The translations under genes were made by a program, and so were the position numbers. Below the pieces are notes generated by a model, which worked only from the letters and a program-made list of their open reading frames with translations, searched no databases and had not been told where the DNA came from. A stretch of DNA of 20,282 nucleotides from a virus, in IMG/VR virus record IMGVR_UViG_3300027822_000280, positions 1 through 20,282 of that record; one strand, written 5' to 3'. Positions 7,557 through 14,980 of the stretch are shown here, in pieces (position 1 is the first letter of the stretch; each line of letters starts with the position of its first letter).

Positions 7557-9089
7557 TTGAATTTACTCAATTTATTTGGTTTTAATTTAATAGGTAAAAA
7601 AAAGAAAGTAGATGTTATAAAGAAAAAGTATGACGAAATTGTAAATCCGGTTGAAGGGGATATGACTGCTAGTGTGGTAACTAATAACATACTTGGTGAT
7701 TTTTATTCTACTCAATTATCTTTTGAAGCTAATATAAAAGATGAAGCAGACCTTATCAATAAATATAGAGAAATGGCACTTTATCCAGAAATTGAAAATG
7801 CTATAGATGATATTGTTAATGAATCAGTTATTTTAAATGATATTAATGGTTTGCCGGTGTCTCTTGATTTATCAGAATTGAAACTAAAAGATATGAAGAA
7901 AAAACTTATCGAAGAATTTAATATAATACTCCAGCTTTTAGATTTTAATAATCAAGGCGATGATATATTTAGAAGATTTTATATAGACGGAAGGTTATAT
8001 TATTTAAACGTGATAGATGTGGATAAACCAAAGTTAGGGATACAATCTTTACAGTATATAGACCCTAGAAAAATAAAAAAGAAACTTGTATATGAAAATG
8101 CTAGAACTGATGGAGTATTGACATACAAAGTTTTGGAAGAGTTTTATCTTTATTCGCAAAAAGGTTTTTTTACCAGTGATAATGAAAGCAACGTAAAATT
8201 AAATCTTGACACTATAACATTTATCCATTCAGGATTATATGATTTTTCAAAACAAATGATTTTATCCTATCTTCATAAATCTATAAAACCATTAAATCAA
8301 TTAAAAATGCTCGAAGATAGTTTAATTATTTACAGACTTGCCAGAGCACCTGAACGTTTAGTTTTTGAGGTTGAGGTTGGCAATTTATCTAAAGAAAATG
8401 GCGAGCAATATATTCAATCTCTTATATCAAAGTATAAAAATAAAATGGTATATGACGCTAGTACAGGTGAAGTAAAAACAGATAAAAAATTTATGTCAAT
8501 GCTAGAGGATTATTGGATACCAAAACGAAACGGTGATGGGACACAAATATCATCAATCGGTGGCAATTCAAAATTTTATACAGAAATGGAAGATATAGAT
8601 TACTTTAAACATAAATTATATAAAGCATTAAATATTCCTTCCAGTAGATTTGAAAGTGATACAGGATTTGAACTTGGAAGAGCAACAGAAATTTCAAGGG
8701 ATGAAGTAAAGTTTAATAAATTTATAAATAAAATAAAAAAACAATTCTCTAATTTATTTAGTGATTTATTAAAGAAAAATTTAATATTAAAAGGTATTCT
8801 TACAGTAGAAGAATGGGAAGATATATCTCAAAGTATAAAATATAATTTTGCGGTAGATAATTATTTTGCTGAATTAAAAGATTTAGAAATAGAAAGAGAA
8901 CGGTTAAGTCTTCTTGACGACATAAGTAATTATGAGGGAGAGTATTATTCAAAGGCGTATATAAGAAATAAAGTGTTGAGACAAAATACAGAACAACAAA
9001 AACAAATTGCAAAAGAAATTGAAGAAGAAAAAAATGTATCGTCTGAGTCGGAAGATGGGAATGATTTTTCAAAGAAAAAAAGAAGGTAG
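7557..9089 (+). CDS. gp20: Portal vertex protein (T4 gp20-like)
   Basis: A 510-residue protein (T4 gp20 is 524). Start is TTG at 7557 with AAGAG 6-10 bases upstream. Recognisable portal features are YREMALYPEIENAIDDIVNE near residues 65-85, the region YIDPRKIKK with FIHSGLYD, LEDSLIIYRLARAPERLVFEVEVGNL near 255-280, IPSSRFESDTGFELGRATEISRDE near 360-385, and the following helical stem with FSNLFSDLLKKNLILKGILT. These match the T4-type portal family. Twelve copies form the DNA gate at one capsid vertex, joining head to tail and nucleating head assembly. The C-terminus is highly charged and ends DFSKKKRR, a tail also seen at the end of the next gene. Placement after gp19 and before the head-core genes agrees with T4. 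Confidence 0.95.
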   Translation: MNLLNLFGFNLIGKKKKVDVIKKKYDEIVNPVEGDMTASVVTNNILGDFYSTQLSFEANIKDEADLINKYREMALYPEIENAIDDIVNESVILNDINGLPVSLDLSELKLKDMKKKLIEEFNIILQLLDFNNQGDDIFRRFYIDGRLYYLNVIDVDKPKLGIQSLQYIDPRKIKKKLVYENARTDGVLTYKVLEEFYLYSQKGFFTSDNESNVKLNLDTITFIHSGLYDFSKQMILSYLHKSIKPLNQLKMLEDSLIIYRLARAPERLVFEVEVGNLSKENGEQYIQSLISKYKNKMVYDASTGEVKTDKKFMSMLEDYWIPKRNGDGTQISSIGGNSKFYTEMEDIDYFKHKLYKALNIPSSRFESDTGFELGRATEISRDEVKFNKFINKIKKQFSNLFSDLLKKNLILKGILTVEEWEDISQSIKYNFAVDNYFAELKDLEIERERLSLLDDISNYEGEYYSKAYIRNKVLRQNTEQQKQIAKEIEEEKNVSSESEDGNDFSKKKRR

Positions 9090-9106
9090 GTGGGAGAGAT
9101 AAAATT

Positions 9107-9634
9107 ATGTTACTAAAAGAAAACGAAAATAATATAATAGTATCTCTTTTTTTAGATGAAAGTTATGAAAAATTTAAAAAGAAATATATAAGTTCTATAT
9201 TAGAAAAAAAAGAATTTATTATAGAAAATACAACACTTCTTAAACTTATTGATAAACGATTGACAGAATTAATTGGTAACAGGCACGAATTACTTAATCA
9301 ATTTAGTAATTTAATCAATCTTAAACATCCTAAAGAATATATAATACACTTAAAAAGACAATCTTATAATTTATTAAAAATAGATATTGAAACGGTTTAT
9401 AAATATTTAGATAATTTTTATCATGTGGAATTTTTATCAAGTACATATCGTACTATAAAAAGAGCATTAGATAATATGTATAGAAATGATAGATATTTTT
9501 TAGATGTAATAAATAAACATTTTTCAGAAATATTACCGATAGTTGATTCAAAAGAAGAAAATCCTAAAAATCTTTCTCTTATTATGTTATCAAAAGATGA
9601 AAATGATTTTTTAAAGAAAAAATTAAGGAGATAA
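9107..9634 (+). CDS. Helical head-region protein with one copy of a repeated domain
   Basis: A 175-residue Lys/Leu/Asn-rich, probably all-helical protein, not recognised. It holds one copy of a roughly 110-residue domain (SYEKFKKKYI ... LIDKRLTELIGNRHELLNQF ... VYKYLDNFYH ... ALDNMYRNDRYFLDVI) that occurs twice in the next gene. The N-terminus MLLKENENN contains L-K-E, matching the (L/I)-x-E cleavage rule known for T4 prohead protease gp21, so it may be a processed internal head protein. The C-terminus DENDFLKKKLRR mirrors the portal C-terminus. It sits where T4 has the small head-core genes 67 and 68, 17 bases after the portal and 3 bases before its paralogue. A role in the prohead core or as an internal protein is inference. 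Confidence 0.8.
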   Translation: MLLKENENNIIVSLFLDESYEKFKKKYISSILEKKEFIIENTTLLKLIDKRLTELIGNRHELLNQFSNLINLKHPKEYIIHLKRQSYNLLKIDIETVYKYLDNFYHVEFLSSTYRTIKRALDNMYRNDRYFLDVINKHFSEILPIVDSKEENPKNLSLIMLSKDENDFLKKKLRR

Positions 9635-9637
9635 AAA

Positions 9638-10810
9638 ATGTTATTAAAAGAAAAAGAAAATAATAGTATATCAGAAGAAGAACAACAATTTATAAATGAA
9701 AATACACCATTTATGAAATCTGTTAATAAACAATTATTAAAATTGATAGGTAATGGTCATTTATTACTTAATCAATTTAATAGGATAGTTACTTCCTCCC
9801 TTAATAAAAAATATGAAATACAATTAAAACAAAAATCTATTAAAATTTCAGGAATGGATGTTGCAAAAATTTATAGATATTTAAGTGTTACTTATCACGA
9901 TAAAGAGGAAGCAAAAGCTAGTGTTCAATATCGGGCTATAAAAACAATATTAGATAATATGTATAGTAACTACAGATATTTTTTGGAGATACTTTCGAGG
10001 GATGTATCCGCAGGACACGTTCCAATAATGGATTCCACAATAAATAATAATGTAGTATCTCTTTATTTACAAGAAGAAAGTTACGAAAAATTTAAAAAAG
10101 ATTATATATATTCCGTATTAGAAAAAGAAGAATTTATTATTACCGAAGATACAGTGTTTCTTCGACTTGTTGATAAACAATTAGTTAAATTGATTGGACG
10201 TGGACATGAATTATTGAATCAATTTAGTAAGTTAATTAGTCTTAAACATCCTAAAAATTATATAATAGAATTAAGACAACATGCTTATAAATTATTAAGA
10301 AGCGATATAGAAGTAGTTTATAGATATTTAGATAATTTATATCACGAAAAATTTTTTGTAAGTGATAGAGACCAATATCGTACTGTAAAGTTGGCATTAG
10401 ATAATATGTGGAAAAATCATAAATATTTTTTGGATATAGTGGATAGACCACTTCAACCAATAAATTTAGTTAGTTCAAAAGAAGAAAATCCTAAAAATCT
10501 TTCACTTATTATGTCGTCAAAAAATGAAAGTTATTATAAGAATTTTAAAAAAAGTTATTTGCGAGAACAACAATCACAGGGACAATATTTAAAGGAAGAA
10601 AATAATATAATTCAAGATTTACAAAATGGAGAAAATGATATAACATTAAATAATGGTGATGAAGTAAAAATAGATAGAGAATTATGTTCTTTAATTTTAA
10701 GAGATTATTCAGGATTAAATTCTCCTAGAGAAGAAAGAATGTATGAAAGAAAAAATTTTTTAAATCAAAATAAATTTTATTTGTTAGTTGATAAATTATT
10801 GTCTTTATGA
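9638..10810 (+). CDS. Helical head-region protein with two copies of the repeated domain
   Basis: A 390-residue paralogue of the preceding gene, beginning MLLKEKENN, with domain copies at about residues 20-130 and 150-270. Each copy has the landmarks L-[IV]-x-K-x-L-x-x-L-I-G-x-x-H-x-L-L-N-Q-F, then Y-[RK]-Y-L-x-x-x-Y-H, then LDNM[YW]xNxxYFL. The shared segment SKEENPKNLSLIM occurs near residue 285 here and near the end of the preceding protein. A unique tail of about 90 residues follows, with YLKEENN (another L-K-E site) and RDYSGLNSPREERMYE. AAGGAG precedes the ATG. It looks like duplication and fusion of an ancestral single-domain gene. No function is known; position between portal and prohead protease suggests a head-core or internal protein. 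Confidence 0.8.
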   Translation: MLLKEKENNSISEEEQQFINENTPFMKSVNKQLLKLIGNGHLLLNQFNRIVTSSLNKKYEIQLKQKSIKISGMDVAKIYRYLSVTYHDKEEAKASVQYRAIKTILDNMYSNYRYFLEILSRDVSAGHVPIMDSTINNNVVSLYLQEESYEKFKKDYIYSVLEKEEFIITEDTVFLRLVDKQLVKLIGRGHELLNQFSKLISLKHPKNYIIELRQHAYKLLRSDIEVVYRYLDNLYHEKFFVSDRDQYRTVKLALDNMWKNHKYFLDIVDRPLQPINLVSSKEENPKNLSLIMSSKNESYYKNFKKSYLREQQSQGQYLKEENNIIQDLQNGENDITLNNGDEVKIDRELCSLILRDYSGLNSPREERMYERKNFLNQNKFYLLVDKLLSL

Positions 10811-10816
10811 TATAAT

Positions 10817-10870
10817 AAAAAATAGTTAAAAGGAAAAATATTTTATAAATAAAAAAAATAGTTAAAAGGA
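10817..10870 (+). repeat. Direct repeat of an 18-nt leader containing a ribosome-binding site
   Basis: The same 18 bases, AAAAAATAGTTAAAAGGA, occur at 10817-10834 and 10853-10870. The second copy supplies the AAGGAG site of the acidic protein gene; the first has no start codon after it. A late promoter octamer lies between them. It is probably a small local duplication. Confidence 0.7.
10844..10851 (+). promoter_or_regulatory. T4-type late promoter octamer TATAAATA for the acidic protein gene
   Basis: Exact TATAAATA followed by AAAAAAAT, 28 bases before the ATG at 10879. Confidence 0.6.
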
Positions 10871-10878
10871 GTAAAAAA

Positions 10879-11391
10879 ATGGATTATAACGAAGAATATT
10901 TATTAAAGAAAATAGAAGAAATAGGTATTGACGATGAAGAAGAAGCTGAAAGAATACTAGCTTTTTATAATGTAGGGCAAAATAAATTTGATAATGATGA
11001 AGAATTAACAGAATATCTTGATGATATATGTAGTAATTTTGATAGTGATACAAATACAATGGATTATGGAGGAGAATATTTAATCCTTACAGATGAAGAA
11101 GCAGACGAAGCTGTAAAAGAGAGTATTTTAAGTAGTGTAGAATATTTTAACCCTGATTGGGTAAGTTATTATACATCTATTGATGATGAAGAAGCTATTA
11201 GAGCAATCCAAGATACAAGAAATGCTAATGAAACACTAATATCTTTAATGAAAGCAGAAAATAGGTTAGAAGATTTTATAGAAGATTCTGTTAGTGCTGA
11301 TGGTAGGGGTCATTTTTTAAATACTTATGACGGAAGTGAATATGAAGAAAAAGTAAATAGAACAGATTATTATATTTACCAAATAAATTAA
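10879..11391 (+). CDS. Acidic conserved phage protein of unknown function
   Basis: A 170-residue protein, strongly acidic (Asp and Glu make up close to a third). The C-terminal half, with YLILTDEEADEAVKESIL, FNPDW, EAIRAIQD, DSVSADGRGHFLNTYDG and a terminal YYIYQIN, resembles a hypothetical protein I remember as common in many unrelated phages; its function is not established as far as I know. The first 60 residues are a separate acidic helical segment (ILAFYNVGQNKFDNDEELTEYLDD). The acidity would suit a DNA mimic or a binding partner of a basic protein, but this is speculation. It sits between the repeated-domain genes and the prohead protease, with its own late promoter and AAGGAG site. Confidence 0.85.
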   Translation: MDYNEEYLLKKIEEIGIDDEEEAERILAFYNVGQNKFDNDEELTEYLDDICSNFDSDTNTMDYGGEYLILTDEEADEAVKESILSSVEYFNPDWVSYYTSIDDEEAIRAIQDTRNANETLISLMKAENRLEDFIEDSVSADGRGHFLNTYDGSEYEEKVNRTDYYIYQIN

Positions 11392-11397
11392 AATAAT

Positions 11398-11405
11398 TAT
11401 AAATA
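11398..11405 (+). promoter_or_regulatory. T4-type late promoter octamer TATAAATA for the prohead protease gene
   Basis: Exact TATAAATA, 22 bases before the ATG at 11428, overlapping the gap after the acidic protein gene. AGAGGGG ribosome-binding site follows. Confidence 0.6.
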
Positions 11406-11427
11406 TACACAAGAGGGGATAGTTTAT

Positions 11428-12099
11428 ATGAAACTTATATCGGAAATTTCTAAAGATATTAGTATTATTAAAGAAGATGTAAAAGATTCACCAGATAATA
11501 AAGATTATTTTATAAAAGGTATATTTATGATGGGCGATACTGTAAATAATAATGGAAGAATATATCCTACGCCTATATTAGAAAAAGAAATAGATAGATA
11601 TAATAATGAATATGTAAAAGAAAACAGAGCTTTCGGTCAATTAAACCACGAAGATATATCAAATATAAATCTTGAAAAGGTATCACATTTAATTACTGAA
11701 TTGACACAGGAAAAAAACGCCTTTTATGGCAAGGCAAAAATTCTTGATACTCCAACAGGTAAAATTGTGAAAAATTTAATTGATGGTGGAGCAAAATTAG
11801 GCGTATCTTCCAGAGGAGTTGGGAGTTTAAGCGAAGAAGAAAACGATGTAAAGATTGTTCAAGATGATTTTTATATTATAACACCAGCAGATATTGTTGC
11901 AAATCCATCCGTAGCTGTTGCTTTTGTAGATAGGGTTATGGAAAGTGCTGATTGGATATGGGAAAACGGTTCTTTAAAACAAATTCAACTTGAAGATATT
12001 AAAAAAGAAGTTGAAAAAGTATATCAACAAAAACAAGATAGACAGAAATTATTTGAAGAATTGTGTTATAAAAAATTTTTAGATATGTTGTCAAAATAG
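11428..12099 (+). CDS. gp21: Prohead core protease (T4 gp21-like)
   Basis: A 223-residue serine protease of the T4 prohead type (T4 gp21 is 212). YFIKGIFMMGDTVNNNGRIYP near residues 27-47 matches the T4 start IEGIFMQSDVRNRNGRLYP. GQLNHED carries the catalytic histidine (about H74), matching GELNHP, and LGVSSRGVGSL holds the catalytic serine (about S127/S128), matching PGVSSRGLGSV. It cuts scaffold, capsid and internal proteins inside the prohead at (L/I)-x-E sites and then destroys itself. The protein has its own SIIKE at 13-16 and LEDIKKE near the end that could be self-processing sites. It is followed by scaffold and capsid genes exactly as in T4. Confidence 0.94.
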   Translation: MKLISEISKDISIIKEDVKDSPDNKDYFIKGIFMMGDTVNNNGRIYPTPILEKEIDRYNNEYVKENRAFGQLNHEDISNINLEKVSHLITELTQEKNAFYGKAKILDTPTGKIVKNLIDGGAKLGVSSRGVGSLSEEENDVKIVQDDFYIITPADIVANPSVAVAFVDRVMESADWIWENGSLKQIQLEDIKKEVEKVYQQKQDRQKLFEELCYKKFLDMLSK

Positions 12100-12116
12100 T
12101 TGGAAATAACTATTTT

Positions 12117-12124
12117 TATAAATA
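12117..12124 (+). promoter_or_regulatory. T4-type late promoter octamer TATAAATA for the scaffold gene
   Basis: Exact TATAAATA followed by AATAAAAC, 32 bases before the scaffold ATG, with GAGGAAG as ribosome-binding site. Confidence 0.6.
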
Positions 12125-12156
12125 AATAAAACAAAACAAAAAAAGAGGAAGATAAT

Positions 12157-13323
12157 ATGGAAGAATCGAATTTAAAGGAAGAAAATAATAATGTTAAATC
12201 AATTTTAGAAAACAAAGATGAAACACCTACAAGAAAACCAATAATTTCAAAAACCAAAAAATCTATATTGGCAAGACCGTCAAGAATTAAAGAAGAAAAC
12301 TCTCTTACTACTAGAAGGAAACCGTCAAGTGTTTTAAAAGAAAGAACATCAAGAATATCTACAAATAGAAAATCTGATACCACACGTTCTATTCTTAAAG
12401 AAAAAAGAATTGCTCCTAGAAGAACTGATAGAGATATGATTACTGAAAAAGATTTAATGAATATAGATTTGAACGAGATAAAATTTAATAAAGAAAAATT
12501 CTCAAACAGTATAAAAGTAGTATTTGAAGAAACTAAAAAATTTATAACGGAAAATATAAAAGATGAGGATTTAAACAAACAAATTTTAAGTGATGAGTTT
12601 GTTACTTCATTACTTGGAACACTAGAAAAATCTTTAGATAGTGAATTAAGTATTTATAAAGAAGAAATAGAAAAATTGTTAGAAGGAAATAATAAACGTC
12701 AATTAAATTTATTGAAAAGAAGAGGCGAGCAATTTGTTTCAGAAGAAATTAAAGAATGGGAAAAAACAAATAGTAAAGATATTGAAAATGTATATAAAGC
12801 AAAATTGCTTGAAGAATTTATGGGTGAACTTCAGGGTGTACTTTCAAAATTTTATATGGATAAACCTACGTTGAATAAATTAGAAACGCTACAATTAGAA
12901 AATAAAAATTTAACAAGAAGAATAAGAACATTATCAAACGAATCAAGAACATATAAACAAGCTAAATTAAAAGAAGCTAAAGAACAAAAAATAGAGGAAG
13001 CTACGAAGAATTTATCTCAAGTAGAAAAGGAAAAAATTACAATGATATTAGAAGAACTTGATAATAATACATCAGAAAGAGTAACTAAACGACCTACTCG
13101 TTTTAAAAGAAATGAAGATGTTTCGTTAATTAAAAATGATACGTTAAGAAGAAGAAAAATTACAGAAGGAAAAAAATTGTTTGAAGAAAGAAGAAAAAAA
13201 CATAATATATTACAAGAAACAAGAGAAAGTAACGAACTTGATAAATCAACTGATGAGGAAAAAATATTATCTACAGAAATGAAAGCATATATAAAAGGGT
13301 TAAATCCGGGAATTTATAAATAA
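12157..13323 (+). CDS. gp22: Prohead scaffold/core protein (T4 gp22-like) with basic N-terminal extension
   Basis: A 388-residue, highly helical protein (T4 gp22 is about 270). The central part, KEWEKTNSKDIENVYKAKL then LEEFMGELQGVLSKFYMDKP with a following coiled coil (NKLETLQLENKNLTRRIRTL) and LSQVEKEKI, corresponds to the T4 scaffold core (KEWLAENKLAVD...LFESMLGGLKELF, ...LTESQREKV). It assembles the core around which gp23 builds the prohead and is then degraded by gp21. Unlike T4, the first 100 residues are rich in Arg/Lys/Ser/Thr and carry (L/I)-x-E sites at residues 6-8, 16-18, 44-46, 60-62, 80-82 and 95-97, so processing would release short basic peptides. The C-terminus is similarly basic with ITE and LQE sites. 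Its stop codon overlaps the next late promoter. Confidence 0.88.
   Translation: MEESNLKEENNNVKSILENKDETPTRKPIISKTKKSILARPSRIKEENSLTTRRKPSSVLKERTSRISTNRKSDTTRSILKEKRIAPRRTDRDMITEKDLMNIDLNEIKFNKEKFSNSIKVVFEETKKFITENIKDEDLNKQILSDEFVTSLLGTLEKSLDSELSIYKEEIEKLLEGNNKRQLNLLKRRGEQFVSEEIKEWEKTNSKDIENVYKAKLLEEFMGELQGVLSKFYMDKPTLNKLETLQLENKNLTRRIRTLSNESRTYKQAKLKEAKEQKIEEATKNLSQVEKEKITMILEELDNNTSERVTKRPTRFKRNEDVSLIKNDTLRRRKITEGKKLFEERRKKHNILQETRESNELDKSTDEEKILSTEMKAYIKGLNPGIYK
13315..13322 (+). promoter_or_regulatory. T4-type late promoter octamer TATAAATA for the major capsid gene
   Basis: Exact TATAAATA followed by AAAATAAAAAT, formed by the last codons and stop of the scaffold gene, 29 bases before the capsid ATG. 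GAGGAG ribosome-binding site follows. Confidence 0.65.
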
Positions 13324-13351
13324 AAATAAAAATAAGACGAGGAGTCAAAAA

Positions 13352-14632
13352 ATGTCATTACTAAAAGAACAATTAGAAAAGAAATGGAGTCCTATTATAA
13401 ACTATAAGGGAGTCGATGAAATAAAAGATAATTATAAAAAGGCTGTAACTGTTGCTTTGTTGGAAAATGAAGAATTGTATTTAAAAGAAAACAGTAAGGT
13501 TTTGGCTGAGGCAAATTTTAATCCTTCATATACACCATCAAACACTACCGCACAGATTGATAGATACGACCCTATTTTAATTGGTATGGTACGCAGGGCA
13601 ATTCCTAATTTGATTGCTTTTGATATTTGTGGGGTTCAACCAATGACTGCTCCAACCGGTCTTATATTTGCTTTAAGAAGTTTATATGTAGATAACGGAC
13701 AAGAGGCTTTTTATAATGAACCAAGAAGTGGCTACTCAGGAGATAAAAAAGAAAATGAAGGAGAGCCTATAAATTTTGGTGAAGGTGAAGATGTTGAAAT
13801 TCCTCCAAGTGCTGGTTCTCCGTTGGATACTCTTACAGGCGAACAATTAACTGGTTCAGATATAAATGAGATGAGTTTTACAATAGACAAAACATCTATT
13901 GAAGCTAAATCAAGAATGCTAAAAGCTGAATATTCTCTTGAACTTACTCAAGATTTAAAAGCTGTTCATAATTTGGATGCTGAAACAGAATTGAGTAATA
14001 TTCTTTCAACTGAAATTTTGGCAGATATAAACAGAGAAGTTACAAGAACCGTTTATAAAATTGCAAAACTAGGATGTCAAGATACAGTAACACCCGGAGT
14101 ATGGGATGTCAATAATGATGCTGATGGTAGATGGTCGGCAGAAAAATTTAGAGGATTGTTTTATCAGATTGAAAAAGAAGCTAATAAAATTGCTTATGAA
14201 ACAAGAAGGGATAGAGGGAATTTTATAATTTGTTCTCCTAATGTTGTTTCGGCACTGTCAACAGCTTCACTTCTTATAAATCCAACAGTAGATAGCAATA
14301 AGAGTCTATCTCCAGATTTTACAAATAACACATACGCTGGAGTTTTAAATAATAGATATAGTGTATATGTTGACCCTTTTGCTCAAGTAGATTTTGTTGT
14401 TGTAGGTTATAAAGGAAGTTCTCCTTATGACGCTGGTATGTTTTATTGTCCTTATGTACCACTACAACCACTAAGAGCTATTTCAGAGTCAAGTTTTCAA
14501 CCTAAAATCGCTTTTAAAACAAGATATGGTATGATAGCAAACCCATTCGCTGAAGGATTAACAAAGACTAAAGGCGAATTGAACGCTAGGAAAAACGTGT
14601 ATTATAGGATTTTTCAAGTAACAGGTTTATAG
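13352..14632 (+). CDS. gp23: Major capsid protein (T4 gp23-like)
   Basis: A 426-residue protein, shorter than T4 gp23 (521). MVRRAIPNLIAFDICGVQP at about residues 76-94 is identical to T4, followed by M-x-x-PTG-x-x-FALR. EAKSRMLKAEYSLELTQDLKAVHNLDAETELSNILSTEI matches T4's EAKSRQLKAAYSIELAQDLRAVHGMDADAELSGILATEI almost residue for residue. The end FKTRYGMIANPFAEG also matches. The shortening is mainly in the region after the FALR motif, where T4 has a larger inserted segment. The N-terminus holds VLAE-ANFN at 50-57; in T4 the prohead protease cuts at LTE-A, so cleavage after Glu53 is predicted. It builds the capsid shell. A terminator lies 30 bases after the stop. Confidence 0.96.
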   Translation: MSLLKEQLEKKWSPIINYKGVDEIKDNYKKAVTVALLENEELYLKENSKVLAEANFNPSYTPSNTTAQIDRYDPILIGMVRRAIPNLIAFDICGVQPMTAPTGLIFALRSLYVDNGQEAFYNEPRSGYSGDKKENEGEPINFGEGEDVEIPPSAGSPLDTLTGEQLTGSDINEMSFTIDKTSIEAKSRMLKAEYSLELTQDLKAVHNLDAETELSNILSTEILADINREVTRTVYKIAKLGCQDTVTPGVWDVNNDADGRWSAEKFRGLFYQIEKEANKIAYETRRDRGNFIICSPNVVSALSTASLLINPTVDSNKSLSPDFTNNTYAGVLNNRYSVYVDPFAQVDFVVVGYKGSSPYDAGMFYCPYVPLQPLRAISESSFQPKIAFKTRYGMIANPFAEGLTKTKGELNARKNVYYRIFQVTGL

Positions 14633-14660
14633 AAATTAAATAAATTTAAAAAAAAAATAA

Positions 14661-14690
14661 AAAAAAGTCCTCTAAAAAGGGCTTTTTTTT
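14661..14690 (+). terminator. Intrinsic terminator after the major capsid gene
   Basis: AAAAAAGTCC (14661-14670) pairs with GGGCTTTTTT (14679-14688) around a short A-rich loop and ends in eight T. It isolates the capsid transcript from the structured RNA that follows. Confidence 0.8.
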
Positions 14691-14697
14691 ATAAATA
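14690..14697 (+). promoter_or_regulatory. T4-type late promoter octamer TATAAATA driving the structured RNA
   Basis: Exact TATAAATA beginning at the last T of the capsid terminator and followed by AAAAATG. By analogy with T4 late promoters, where the octamer lies at about -13 to -6, transcription would start near 14703, just before the structured RNA. No protein gene lies between this promoter and the terminator at 14981. Confidence 0.6.
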
Positions 14698-14702
14698 AAA
14701 AT

Positions 14703-14980
14703 GAAAGAGTTAGTACGCTAAGGCAAAGCGGATTTTAAGCCTGTGGAGATATTTTATTAAAAAAAATATCGAAGAAGCAGGAAAAAGAATACGATAACCA
14801 AGTAGAAGCTATGGGGAGTATTCCATAGAATGCCACAAGTGCCATTAAATGGCACTTATAGGATTGGGACAATCCGAATTTACGCTTGTGGAGTGTCCGA
14901 TAGTAAGACTGTTGTCAACAACAGCAAACTGTGATACGATGAAGCAAGAAGCTCAATCAATTTGAGTAGTTCATTGAAAT
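14703..14980 (+). ncRNA. Standalone structured RNA resembling an IscB-type omega RNA (HEARO)
   Basis: About 275 bases with no credible ORF but a chain of hairpins: CCTG/CAGG (14740-14743/14778-14781) enclosing GATATTTT/AAAATATC (14748-14755/14763-14770); CTATGG/CCATAG (14809-14814/14823-14828); a perfect 9-bp stem AAGTGCCAT/ATGGCACTT (14837-14845/14849-14857); GGATTG/CAATCC (14861-14866/14870-14875); CTGTTG/CAACAG (14909-14914/14919-14924); and CTCAA/TTGAG (14952-14956/14962-14966). CGCT/AGCG (14716-14719/14727-14730) may start the fold. The base composition is noticeably less AT-rich than the surroundings. The 3' end, GAAGCAAGAAGCTC, stem, GAGTAGTTCA, is the kind of ending I remember for IS200/IS605-associated guide RNAs, and segments such as GGATTGGGACAATCCGAATT recall the HEARO RNA of IscB elements. 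No iscB gene is adjacent. Homology is from memory; the structure is directly visible. Confidence 0.65.

Noticed and set aside
8723-8730. TATAAATA within the portal gene
   Set aside because: It encodes part of the conserved portal stem (FINKIKK) with no start codon nearby; best explained by base composition.
12066-12578. 170-codon minus-strand frame opposite the scaffold gene
   Set aside because: It is the antisense shadow of AAA/GAA-rich coding sequence; composition and lack of initiation signals argue against it.
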